From: JAIRMO01 sp046533115
GTDB lineage: Bacteria; Spirochaetota; Spirochaetia; Treponematales; Breznakiellaceae
NCBI RefSeq assembly: GCF_046533115.1
Contig: NZ_JAJQRC010000001.1
Coordinates: forward strand, 62,001-126,000
Direction of reading: 5' to 3'
DNA length: 64,000 nucleotides
Below the pieces are notes generated by a model. It saw only the letters and a program-made list of their open reading frames with translations. It made no database searches and had not been told where the DNA came from. This document shows positions 7,183-14,820 of the stretch, one piece after another. The position numbers and the translations under genes are program-made. Position 1 is the stretch's first letter. Every line of letters begins with the position of its first letter.

Positions 7183-7920
7183 ATGAAACAAGGAAGTTAC
7201 CGGACTGTATGCTTTATTTTTTTGGCATTTATCGCGGTAGTTTTGGCATTTGGCGATGAAGCCATCGTTAATCTTCAATCCAGGGATCTGGATCTTTTTG
7301 ATGGTAGCAATGGGTATACCTGGAGGGTTGAGGCTAGTAAATTTGCCACCAAAACAGATGCGGACACCTTTCCCAAGATAACCCAAGTGGGTCTTGGACC
7401 GACGGCCATAAGGGTTGCGGACGAGGAACAAACAAGTCTTGGTATTTGGGGCCGTTTTGATCGGCAAGGGTATAATTGGATAGATGTGTACCCTGTGGCG
7501 GCCGACGGGGGAGATGACGCGGGCCCTGCGGAAATACCGATACCGGGCCGGGTTAAGGAACTGGATGTGTGGGTATGGGGCTCCAATCTTAATTATATGC
7601 TTGAAGTGTATGTCCGGGATTATACGGGGATAGTCCATGTCCTCAATATGGGTAGTCTGGCATATGAGGGGTGGAAGGATCTGCGGGTTGCCGTTCCCAG
7701 TTATATTCCTCAAATAAAGCGGGTGTTGCCCCGGTTAACCTCCTTAACGCTGGTAAAATTCCGTCTCTGGACCCCCCCCGCAGAGCAGGTGAATAATTTT
7801 TATGTTTATTTTAATCATTTGAAGGTATTAACCGATATCTTTGAGCATCGATATGATGGTGACGAATTAGCGGATCCTCAGCGGGTACAGGATCTTTGGG
7901 CTGCTAGTTCCAATAATTAA
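7183..7920 (+). CDS. flaA: Flagellar filament outer-layer protein, FlaA family (first copy)
   Basis: FlaA proteins sheath the periplasmic flagella of spirochaetes. The 245-residue protein has a signal peptide ending near LAFG. Its body has the family pattern of beta-strand blocks: VKELDVWVWG, the YMLEVYVRDY strand, GWKDLRVAVP and FYVYFNHLKVLTDIFEHRYDGDEL close to the end. I chose the ATG at 7183, six bases after AAGGAG; a TTG at 7165 is in frame but lies before the ribosome site. It is followed 13 bp later by a second flaA gene and the two probably form one operon. A like pair is known next to each other in T. pallidum (recalled). Confidence 0.9.
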   Translation: MKQGSYRTVCFIFLAFIAVVLAFGDEAIVNLQSRDLDLFDGSNGYTWRVEASKFATKTDADTFPKITQVGLGPTAIRVADEEQTSLGIWGRFDRQGYNWIDVYPVAADGGDDAGPAEIPIPGRVKELDVWVWGSNLNYMLEVYVRDYTGIVHVLNMGSLAYEGWKDLRVAVPSYIPQIKRVLPRLTSLTLVKFRLWTPPAEQVNNFYVYFNHLKVLTDIFEHRYDGDELADPQRVQDLWAASSNN

Positions 7921-7933
7921 TAAGGAGGCCGTT

Positions 7934-8656
7934 ATGAAACGTATTTTTATCGCAGCTTTGGTTCTGTATAGTGCGGGGTTTCTCTTTGCCCAGCAAAATG
8001 AAATTGGCGCCCCCAATGCCGAACGGATCGGAGTTGACGCGGCCCAGCAGCAGTTAAAGGAAATATCGGTGGATAAATTTGAGCATGATGGGTATTGGCT
8101 CTCTTCCATGTCAACCGATGAGGGATACACGAGGACCCGGCTTTTTAGCGGGAGTCCCCAAAATAAGGTGCCGCTGGAGGAGGAGGAGGGACTTAATATC
8201 CCCGATCAGTATGTCCTGGGTACTAAAGTGGACTTTCTCCGCAGGGGTCATTCCAGTTTTACTATTTTCCCGATGCGGCCTATTCCGATTGAGGGGATTA
8301 CCAAAACAATTTCCCTTTGGGTGGCGGGACGTAATTATAACCATGAGCTGAAGATCCTGCTTCAGGATTATTTCGGCCGTCCCTTTGAGCTTTATGTGGG
8401 TAAACTCAATTTTCAGGGCTGGAAAAAACTCACTGTGGCGGTTCCCCCCCAGGCGGCGGACGGTATAAACGGCATTGTTCAGCGGAATTATCATTACAAC
8501 AATCAACTGGGCCTTAAGATCACCGGATTCCGGATTGACTGTGATCCGATGGAAACTTACGGAAGCTATTATGTTTATTTTGATGATCTTCGAGCGGTGA
8601 CGGATCTTTTTGCCGAGAACAACCGGGATGCCGACGATATGGCGGATGCCTGGTAA
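7934..8656 (+). CDS. flaA: Flagellar filament outer-layer protein, FlaA family (second copy)
   Basis: The 240-residue protein has a clear signal peptide (MKRIFIAALVLYSAGFLFAQ). Its plan matches the preceding gene: ITKTISLWVAGRNYNHELKI, GWKKLTVAVPPQ, and an SYYVYFDDLRAVTDLF ending followed by acidic residues. The AAGGAGG site stands seven bases before the ATG. The two FlaA proteins share layout but not much identity, so they are old paralogs, probably joint parts of the sheath. A strong hairpin terminator follows the stop. Confidence 0.9.
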   Translation: MKRIFIAALVLYSAGFLFAQQNEIGAPNAERIGVDAAQQQLKEISVDKFEHDGYWLSSMSTDEGYTRTRLFSGSPQNKVPLEEEEGLNIPDQYVLGTKVDFLRRGHSSFTIFPMRPIPIEGITKTISLWVAGRNYNHELKILLQDYFGRPFELYVGKLNFQGWKKLTVAVPPQAADGINGIVQRNYHYNNQLGLKITGFRIDCDPMETYGSYYVYFDDLRAVTDLFAENNRDADDMADAW

Positions 8657-8665
8657 TTTGTTTCC

Positions 8666-8698
8666 CCGGCGCCTACGGTGTAGGCGCCGGATATTTTT
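8666..8698 (+). terminator. Rho-independent terminator after the flaA genes
   Basis: CCGGCGCCTAC (8666-8676), loop GGT and GTAGGCGCCGG (8680-8690) make a perfect 11-bp GC-rich stem. ATATTTTT follows. It begins ten bases past the stop codon. Confidence 0.85.
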
Positions 8699-8754
8699 CC
8701 CCCCGACGATAACTTGAGCCTTCCCATGAATAGTTAAATGGTCACTATTGATTC

Positions 8755-9483
8755 TCAGGGACCGGACGCCGCTATTGGTAGAGGTCCAGGCTCAAGATTT
8801 TCCATACCGGTTAAACGATAGACCCAGGCATGGCCTTTTTTTCCGATCCGGGTCGTGACGGAAAGCCGGGTAAGGACATAGAGGGTTTTTCCCGCCAGGG
8901 TAGGGGGAATCCCCGTTTTGTCCCCCAGGGAGCGGACCGTAAAGGTCTCGTCGCGCTGAAAGGGGACAAAATACCGGTAGTCCCCGGGGCTGCCCAGCGG
9001 GATAGAGCCATGGTGAACCAGGAGTTCCCGCCCGGCGATACTAACCCCCCGGCGCCGCCAGGAACCCCGGCCGTCCCGGACCCGCTGCTCGGATACCTCC
9101 ACCAGGGCAAGCTCTATGGTTACCCCCGGAATTTCGGGAAGGTCCGGGGCGTAAACCAGGACATTGAAGAGGTCCCAGGGGGTTCCCTTTCGGGGGCTTT
9201 TTCTGCGGGAGAGCAGGGTTCCCTCCGTGTCAAAAAGCTCCAGGTATTTTGTGACCATAATAGGGTGGATGATACGGACCGGACCGGCTTCGGTTAGTTT
9301 TTCAACCTTGTCCCGAAGGGGTTTAAAACTACCGGTTTGAACTTCAATATATTCCCCCCCCTCGGTTACGCCATCACAAATATACCCCTTTAAGGGGATT
9401 TCGGTCCGCCCCCCTTCGCCGGCATAGCGGAATTTAAGGGCCCGGTGAAGACCGCTTTCACCCGCGGTCCCGATTCCTTTCAT
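8755..9483 (-). CDS. Unknown protein, possible PD-(D/E)XK-like domain plus winged helix
   Basis: The 242-residue protein has no signal peptide or membrane segment. Near the N-terminus LKGYICDG (Asp37) is followed ten residues later by EVQTG (Glu47, Gln49), a spacing like the D...ExK/ExQ core of restriction-like nucleases. Residues about 190-235 (TFTVRSLGDKTGIPPTLAGK, then LYVLTRLSVTTRIGKKG) read like a winged helix. Both are pattern-based inferences. The start overlaps the stop of the 83-codon gene before it by four bases (ATGA), so the two are translated together. I cannot name a family with confidence. Confidence 0.65.
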   Translation of the reverse strand: MKGIGTAGESGLHRALKFRYAGEGGRTEIPLKGYICDGVTEGGEYIEVQTGSFKPLRDKVEKLTEAGPVRIIHPIMVTKYLELFDTEGTLLSRRKSPRKGTPWDLFNVLVYAPDLPEIPGVTIELALVEVSEQRVRDGRGSWRRRGVSIAGRELLVHHGSIPLGSPGDYRYFVPFQRDETFTVRSLGDKTGIPPTLAGKTLYVLTRLSVTTRIGKKGHAWVYRLTGMENLEPGPLPIAASGP

Positions 9484-9731
9484 AGACGGTTTCCGGTATA
9501 GGCCAGGAGTTCTTGGGCGCTGAGGAGTTCCAAAAAATGGAGGGTTTCATTCCCTCCCCGGTTTTCGTTTACCTTGATCCGGCTGACCCTGAAGGCGATC
9601 ATCCGGTTGGTCTTCAGGGGAAGGTCCAGGGGATTACCGTTTATATCCACTATCTCATTCAGGGAGAGCCGTCCCCGAATCTCCTGGACATCCCCTTCGG
9701 GAAAAACGATAAAATATTCATTCAGAAACAT
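9480..9731 (-). CDS. Small unknown protein, first gene of a two-gene operon
   Basis: This 83-residue soluble protein (MFLNEYFIVFPEGDVQEIRG...) has no motif that I recognise. It overlaps the next gene by four bases. There is no Shine-Dalgarno sequence before the ATG. Instead, a -10 box (TATGAT, 9743-9738) lies so that transcription would begin on the A of the ATG, suggesting leaderless translation. Together with its neighbour it forms a compact unit between the flaA and mraZ regions. Confidence 0.6.
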   Translation of the reverse strand: MFLNEYFIVFPEGDVQEIRGRLSLNEIVDINGNPLDLPLKTNRMIAFRVSRIKVNENRGGNETLHFLELLSAQELLAYTGNRL

Positions 9732-9737
9732 AAACTG

Positions 9738-9766
9738 ATCATACCGGGCTGCTTCCTCCGATACAA
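9738..9766 (-). promoter_or_regulatory. Promoter placing transcription start on the ATG (leaderless candidate)
   Basis: On the minus strand TTGTAT (9766-9761) and TATGAT (9743-9738) are separated by 17 bp. Counting seven bases from the last T puts +1 at 9731, the A of the start codon. The -10 box matches five of six, the -35 box three of six. Confidence 0.45.
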
Positions 9767-9886
9767 GATAGGTCCGATCCGTTTGTATTCGGCCGTGGCC
9801 GGGTCAAAAACATCAAAGTCCTAAACGGCCGTGTAGTATCCTGCAAAAAAAAAGTTACTATTTATAATTTTTTCTGAAATAAAGGA

Positions 9887-9916
9887 TTGACCTGCATAAA
9901 TTTATGAATGTAATAT
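9887..9916 (+). promoter_or_regulatory. Probable promoter of the mraZ division cluster
   Basis: TTGACC (9887-9892) with TAATAT (9911-9916) at an 18-bp spacing. The start would fall near 9923, right at the first MraZ box, so bound MraZ could block RNA polymerase. Confidence 0.5.
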
Positions 9917-9923
9917 AAGAAAG

Positions 9924-9968
9924 TGGGATAAATTAGGAAAAAATGGGAAAAGATAGGAAAAAGTGGAA
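9924..9968 (+). promoter_or_regulatory. MraZ operator: five boxes with an exact 10-bp period
   Basis: TGGGA (9924), TAGGA (9934), TGGGA (9944), TAGGA (9954) and TGGAA (9964) occur every ten bases without exception, right up to the mraZ start codon. MraZ rings are known to bind direct TGGG-type repeats with five-base gaps upstream of their own gene, so this is almost surely the autoregulatory site. The last boxes take the place of the ribosome site, so binding could also affect translation start. Confidence 0.85.
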
Positions 9969-10462
9969 TGGATTTATTAATAGGGGAATTTAATAACACC
10001 TTAGATGATAAAGGCCGGGTGAGCCTCCCCTCACGGTTTCGTTCCATTTTACCGGGCAATAGGGTCTTCCTAACCCAGGGTGGAGAGGATTGTATATGGG
10101 TATGTCCTCCCGAATTCTGGGAAGATCTGTTGCAAAAGGTTTTGAATTCCACTTCCATTTTTAAGGCCAGTTCCCGGGTGGTCAGGCGGCGGATAATCGG
10201 TCCTGCCCAGGAAGTGGAAATTGACAAGGCCGGTCGTATCGCTATCCCCCAAAGCCTTAGGGATTTTGCGGGACTTTCCAAGGACTGTGTGATATTGGGG
10301 CAATTGGACTATATGGAAATATGGAACATCGACCGATACCGGAACTATAGGGGTTCCACCGAAACGGAATTCAGAATGAGTTTTGAAGAATTGGGTTCAA
10401 ATGTCGGGGAAGCGGAGCATGCTTCTCCGGGGGGACTTGATCCCGAAGAAGGTAAAGAATAA
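9968..10462 (+). CDS. mraZ: Transcriptional regulator MraZ
   Basis: The 164-residue protein has two AbrB-like half-domains in the MraZ arrangement: an N-terminal FNNTLDDKGRVSLPSRFR and a second VEIDKAGRIAIPQSLRDFAGL. Both carry the DxKGR/DKAGR strand that contacts DNA. MraZ forms a ring and represses the division and cell-wall cluster starting with its own gene. The C-terminal 20 residues or so are acidic and extra. Five 10-bp-spaced boxes lie directly upstream. The next gene, rsmH, starts two bases after the stop, which is typical of this operon. Confidence 0.95.
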   Translation: MDLLIGEFNNTLDDKGRVSLPSRFRSILPGNRVFLTQGGEDCIWVCPPEFWEDLLQKVLNSTSIFKASSRVVRRRIIGPAQEVEIDKAGRIAIPQSLRDFAGLSKDCVILGQLDYMEIWNIDRYRNYRGSTETEFRMSFEELGSNVGEAEHASPGGLDPEEGKE

Positions 10463-10464
10463 CT

Positions 10465-11415
10465 ATGGAAATTATTCATACCCCGGTTTTGCTGGAAGAA
10501 ACTATTTTTTACCTCGGGCCCCGTTCCGATGAAGAACTCATGGTGGATGCCACCTTGGGAGAAGGGGGACATAGTTATGCCTTTTTGTCCCGTTTCCCCA
10601 AGCTGCGGATAATAGGAATCGACGCGGATAGGGATATACAGAAGGTCGCCCGGGAACGGCTTAAGGAATTTGGAGTGCGGATACATTTTTACCCCGGATG
10701 GTCCCAGGAATTTTTCGCGGATATTCCCCGGGATATTAAACGGCCCGATACCATCCTCTTGGATCTGGGGGTAAGCCGGTATCACTATGAAAAATCCCAT
10801 CGGGGTTTTAGTTTCAGCAAGGATGAGGTATTGGATATGCGGATCGATCCCAACCGGGGGATCCCGGCGGCGCAGATCCTGGCCCGGCTCTCGGAAAAGG
10901 AACTGGCGGATCTCATCTATAATTACGGGGAGGAGCGGTATTCCCGGCGTATCGCTCGCGCTATTATCGAAGCCCGCTCCCATGCGGCCATAACCAGTTC
11001 CGCGGTTTTGGCGGAAATCGTGGAACGGGCGGTTCCTGCCGCTTACCGGCGGGGGGCGACACACCCGGCTACCAGGACCTTCCAGGCCCTGCGGATAGCG
11101 GTAAACGGAGAATTATCCCAGCTGCCGGATCTTCTGGAGGCGGCGTTGGAAGCTCTGGAACCTGGGGGACGTTTGGGGGTTATCAGTTTTCATTCCCTGG
11201 AAGATCGGGTGGTGAAGAATTATTTTCGGGAGAAAAACAAGGACTGTACCTGTCCCCCGGAAGCGCCGATATGTAGATGTGGGGGACGTCGGATTATTAA
11301 TCTTTTAACCCGCAAGGCGGTATCCCCCAGGGAAGACGAGGTAAAAAACAATCCCCCTTCCCGAAGTGCCAAATTACGGGTGGCAGAAAAAGTTCTTGAC
11401 GAGGATGGCCGGTGA
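10465..11415 (+). CDS. rsmH: 16S rRNA (cytosine-1402-N4) methyltransferase
   Basis: The 316-residue protein shows the MraW/RsmH motifs: VDATLGEGGHS (S-adenosylmethionine loop), DLGVSRYHYEKSHRGFSF, the TRTFQALRIAVN block and LGVISFHSLEDRVVK. It methylates a cytosine in the decoding centre of 16S rRNA. Length is normal. A CxCPPEAPIC cysteine cluster near the C-terminus is common in the family. The TGA stop overlaps the ATG of ftsL. Confidence 0.96.
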   Translation: MEIIHTPVLLEETIFYLGPRSDEELMVDATLGEGGHSYAFLSRFPKLRIIGIDADRDIQKVARERLKEFGVRIHFYPGWSQEFFADIPRDIKRPDTILLDLGVSRYHYEKSHRGFSFSKDEVLDMRIDPNRGIPAAQILARLSEKELADLIYNYGEERYSRRIARAIIEARSHAAITSSAVLAEIVERAVPAAYRRGATHPATRTFQALRIAVNGELSQLPDLLEAALEALEPGGRLGVISFHSLEDRVVKNYFREKNKDCTCPPEAPICRCGGRRIINLLTRKAVSPREDEVKNNPPSRSAKLRVAEKVLDEDGR

Positions 11416-11705
11416 TGAAACGACGGGTGGTTCTGTATCTTGTAACCCTTACGATTCCTTTGTTGTTGGGCCTTACGGTATGGCAGGCCACCAGGTATGC
11501 GGAATTGGAACAAGAGGTGAAGGATCTGGAAGCTATCCAGGAAGAATGGATAGAAAGCAATAAGCGGCTTATCATGGAAATTGCGGTATTGTCTTCCCCG
11601 GAACGGATAGCGTATATCGCCGAGTATGAATTGGGATTATCCAAAAAGCAGCCCGAAGAAGTACTGCAGGTTCGGATAAAGGGGACCACCCATACCGATG
11701 GATAG
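11415..11705 (+). CDS. ftsL: Cell-division protein FtsL-like
   Basis: The 96-residue protein has a short basic N-terminus (MKRR), one membrane helix (residues about 6-24), and a coiled coil (ARYAELEQEVKDLEAIQEEW). An SPERIAYIAEYELGLSK segment of the FtsL/DivIC type follows. Position between rsmH and mraY is that of ftsL. I chose the ATG overlapping the rsmH stop; a GTG one codon earlier is also possible. FtsL forms a complex with FtsQ and FtsB in the divisome. Sequence conservation in this family is always low, so the call rests on topology and position. Confidence 0.8.
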   Translation: MKRRVVLYLVTLTIPLLLGLTVWQATRYAELEQEVKDLEAIQEEWIESNKRLIMEIAVLSSPERIAYIAEYELGLSKKQPEEVLQVRIKGTTHTDG

Positions 11706-11726
11706 TTTGTTTGATGGGAGGGTTAG

Positions 11727-12806
11727 GTGTTTTTAAAATTTGTTTATCCCCTGGTTAAATATTTTAGTCCTCTCAATATTCTGCAGTACCTCACCTTTCG
11801 GGGGGCCTATGCGGCGTTAACAACCCTCGTTATCTGCTTTATGTTTGGTCCCCGGATTATCGAGTCCCTGCGAAAGCTAAAGGTTGGGCAGTCTGTCCGG
11901 GGGGACGGACCGGAGACCCATCTGATAAAAAACGGAACCCCCACCATGGGCGGGGTTTTCATTATCATCTCCATGACGGTGGCGGTGCTACTCTGGGAAG
12001 ATATGAACAATGATAAAGTATGGCTTACCCTGGGGGCCCTTATTTGTTTCGGTGCCGTGGGCTTCTTGGATGATTATCTTAAAGTACGACGGCACAATTC
12101 CGAGGGACTTCCTGCATGGGCAAAATTGACTTTTCAGTTTTTGCTTGCCTTTACCATTGTGTTTATTCTTTATTTTTCCGGGGAAGAAGGGGTTACTTTT
12201 CTCTATTTGCCTTTTTTTAAGAATCCGGTGGTGGATATGGGGAGGCTCTGGATCCCCTTTGCGGTCCTCCTGGTGGTGGGAGAATCCAACGCGGTTAATC
12301 TCTCCGATGGTTTGGATGGTCTGGCCGCGGGTCTCCTGATTCTGGTTTTTATTGCCCTGGCTATCCTTACCTACCTTTCGGGCCGGGTGGATTATTCTTC
12401 GTATCTGGGGATCCCCTATATCAAAGGCGCCGGAGAATTAACCGTCTTTTGCCTTGGGGTGGTGGGAGCCTGTGTGGGCTTTCTTTGGTTTAACGCCCAT
12501 CCGGCCGAAGTCTTTATGGGAGACGTGGGAAGTTTATCTTTGGGGGGTGTTATTGCCACCATTTCTCTTATAATTAAGAAGGAGGTCCTGATCCTTATCA
12601 TCGGCGGCGTTTTTGTGTTGGAAGCCGCTTCGGTGATCCTGCAGGTTATGATGTATAAAATACGGAAAAAACGGGTCTTTAAAATGGCCCCCCTACATCA
12701 TCATTTTGAATTATCCGGCTGGGCGGAAACCAAAGTGGTTATTCGTTTCTGGATCCTCGGAGGCTTGTTTGTGATTATAGCCCTTTCAACCTTAAAAATT
12801 CAATAG
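11727..12806 (+). CDS. mraY: Phospho-N-acetylmuramoyl-pentapeptide transferase
   Basis: This 359-residue membrane enzyme makes lipid I from UDP-MurNAc-pentapeptide and undecaprenyl phosphate. MraY motifs are all present: KNGTPTMGG, the DDYLK aspartates, NLSDGLDGLA and APLHHHFELSGW. About ten membrane helices are visible. The start is a GTG with a weak GGGAGGG site. In most bacteria ftsI, murE and murF lie between ftsL and mraY; here they are missing. Confidence 0.96.
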   Translation: MFLKFVYPLVKYFSPLNILQYLTFRGAYAALTTLVICFMFGPRIIESLRKLKVGQSVRGDGPETHLIKNGTPTMGGVFIIISMTVAVLLWEDMNNDKVWLTLGALICFGAVGFLDDYLKVRRHNSEGLPAWAKLTFQFLLAFTIVFILYFSGEEGVTFLYLPFFKNPVVDMGRLWIPFAVLLVVGESNAVNLSDGLDGLAAGLLILVFIALAILTYLSGRVDYSSYLGIPYIKGAGELTVFCLGVVGACVGFLWFNAHPAEVFMGDVGSLSLGGVIATISLIIKKEVLILIIGGVFVLEAASVILQVMMYKIRKKRVFKMAPLHHHFELSGWAETKVVIRFWILGGLFVIIALSTLKIQ

Positions 12807-12821
12807 TGGGGACCGAGGCTT

Positions 12822-13997
12822 ATGAACCAATTTGTTGTCGAACCGGCAGGTCACGGGAACCATTACGATCATCTTTTGATAGCCGTTATTATTCTTCTTA
12901 CCGGCGTGGGTCTGGTTACCCTGTATTCCGCTTCCTATGCCTTTGGGGAGCGTTTTTTGGGGGATGGTTTGTATTTTTTTTCCCGGCAGCTTGTCTTTGG
13001 GGTGTTTGGGGTCCTGTTGTTTTTTCTAGCTCTGCGGATACCCCTGCGGATATTACGAAAGTGTATTGTCCCTCTGGTTTTAGGAACCATTTTGATGTGT
13101 CTTTTTACTTTTGTTCCCGGTATTGGGGTTATGAAAAACGGCGCGGCCCGGTGGATTCATATTGGTTCTAATACGTATCAACCTTCGGAATTGGTTAAAT
13201 TGGTATTGCCCTTGTATTTGGCTCACCTGTTTACCAAAAAGGCGGATAAGATCCGGGTTTTTTCTTCGGGAATATTACCCCCTGCCATGGTGACTATGCT
13301 CTTTTTCTTTTTAATTTATTTACAGAATAACTTTTCCACCGCCTTGTTTATCGCGATAAACGCCCTCTTTGTTTTTTTCTTTGCCGGGGTACCGTTCCGT
13401 TATTTTATCGGCGCCGGGGCAATCCTGGGCCCCCTGTCGGCTCTCCTTGTTTTTACCAAGGAACACCGCCTCCGGCGGCTTATCAGTTTTATCTGGCCCG
13501 ACTGGGAACCCCTGGGTGCGGGTTATCAGGTCCATTCCTCCATCCTAACCATAGAATCCGGAGGATTTTTGGGTAAGGGTATTGGCCAGGGGGTACGAAA
13601 AATATCCAGTGTGCCGGAGATACATTCGGATTTTATTTTTTCTTCCTATGCGGAAGAAACGGGTTTTATTGGGGTCCTGTTTTTCTTCCTCCTCCTCGGT
13701 ATCTTTATGGTGAGGGGGTATCGGGTATCTTTGCGGACCGAAGACACCTTCGGGCGGCTCCTGAGCTTTGGACTGGTTACCACCATAAGTTCCCAGATGC
13801 TTTTGAATGTCGCGGTAGTTTCCGGGGTTCTGCCCGCTACGGGGATACCCCTGCCGTTTTTTTCCGCCGGCGGCTCCTCTCTGGCCACGACCCTTTTGAT
13901 TGCCGGTTTGATAGTAAATGTTTCAGGACTTTCCCATGAATTTGAGCCGTCCCGAAATACCGGGATTTTTAGGGGCCCGGAGGTAAACTTTGGCTAA
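12822..13997 (+). CDS. ftsW: Lipid-II polymerase / division protein FtsW (SEDS family)
   Basis: The 391-residue protein has about ten membrane helices. SEDS signatures include YQPSELVKL, the large extracellular loop region with GGFLGKGIGQGVRKI and PEIHSDFIFSSYAEE, and the late GIPLPFFSAGGSSL. FtsW polymerises septal glycan together with a class B penicillin-binding protein, which is not encoded in this cluster. GAGG precedes the ATG. The stop overlaps the TTG start of ftsQ by eight bases. Confidence 0.95.
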   Translation: MNQFVVEPAGHGNHYDHLLIAVIILLTGVGLVTLYSASYAFGERFLGDGLYFFSRQLVFGVFGVLLFFLALRIPLRILRKCIVPLVLGTILMCLFTFVPGIGVMKNGAARWIHIGSNTYQPSELVKLVLPLYLAHLFTKKADKIRVFSSGILPPAMVTMLFFFLIYLQNNFSTALFIAINALFVFFFAGVPFRYFIGAGAILGPLSALLVFTKEHRLRRLISFIWPDWEPLGAGYQVHSSILTIESGGFLGKGIGQGVRKISSVPEIHSDFIFSSYAEETGFIGVLFFFLLLGIFMVRGYRVSLRTEDTFGRLLSFGLVTTISSQMLLNVAVVSGVLPATGIPLPFFSAGGSSLATTLLIAGLIVNVSGLSHEFEPSRNTGIFRGPEVNFG

Positions 13998-14820
13998 TTA
14001 TTATGTCTATACGGAAGATACTGCTTCCCATGACAAAAAAAATGTTTCTGCTTTGGATAGAAAACTTAAACGGATCGTTATTATCCTTGCGATGGTGGTG
14101 GGGGCGGAACTCTGCTGGTTTCTTTTTATCAGCCCCTGTATGCCCTTGGAGGCGGTGGAAGTGACGGGGATGCCGGATATTGAGCGGGACCTGGTTTTAA
14201 ACCGGGCGGGAATCAATTCCCATTCTTCATATATGACGGTAAAAGCCGCGATGGTTGAAACCCAGTTGGAGGGGCTTCATCAGGTTGAATCCGCCACGGT
14301 TATAAAACATTTTCCCGATTCGGTGGTAATAGTGCTTGAACCCCGGAAAGCCCTTGCTTTTACCCTGGCAAGAATAGGGGGAAAAATTACCCCGGTGTTT
14401 TTTGACAAACAGGGGGTGATCTTTAAAATCGGAAACAGCCGGGGCGATGAACTTCTTTCTTCTTCCATACCCCTGATATCCGGGTTTGCCTTGGACGAGC
14501 CGGTATTGGGAATGCGGCTTCCCCCGACATTCGCCGGATTTCTCGCCAGTTTGGAACGGATCCATACTTCCGCCCCTGAACTGCTGACCGCTTTTTCCGA
14601 GATTGGGATCCGCCAAAAAACCTACAATGGATTTGACCTTATTCTCTATCCTAAGCACGACCCGGTGAGGATCCGCGCTGCGGCGGAATTGAATGAAGAT
14701 ATGCTTCGATATATGATGCTGGCAATTGATGTTATTGTTTCGCAGGGTACTCAGGTTGATGAAATTGATTTTAGAACCGGTACGGCATCCTATACCCTAA
14801 AGGAGGCATCCTCTGGCTAA
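13990..14820 (+). CDS. ftsQ: Cell-division protein FtsQ/DivIB
   Basis: The 276-residue protein starts at TTG, five bases after a strong GGAGGT. It has a cytoplasmic N-terminus of about 30 residues, one membrane helix (RIVIILAMVVGAELCWFLFI), and then a POTRA domain (MPLEAVEVTGMPDIERDLVLNRAGI). A beta domain with PDSVVIVLEPRKALAF follows. FtsQ bridges early and late divisome proteins. It lies between ftsW and ftsA as in the classic cluster. Its last codons overlap the probable CTG start of ftsA. Confidence 0.9.
   Translation: MANYYVYTEDTASHDKKNVSALDRKLKRIVIILAMVVGAELCWFLFISPCMPLEAVEVTGMPDIERDLVLNRAGINSHSSYMTVKAAMVETQLEGLHQVESATVIKHFPDSVVIVLEPRKALAFTLARIGGKITPVFFDKQGVIFKIGNSRGDELLSSSIPLISGFALDEPVLGMRLPPTFAGFLASLERIHTSAPELLTAFSEIGIRQKTYNGFDLILYPKHDPVRIRAAAELNEDMLRYMMLAIDVIVSQGTQVDEIDFRTGTASYTLKEASSG

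Noticed and set aside
12806..13171. A 121-codon open frame over the start of ftsW
   Set aside because: It is a shifted-frame shadow of ftsW, whose motifs and ribosome site are clear.
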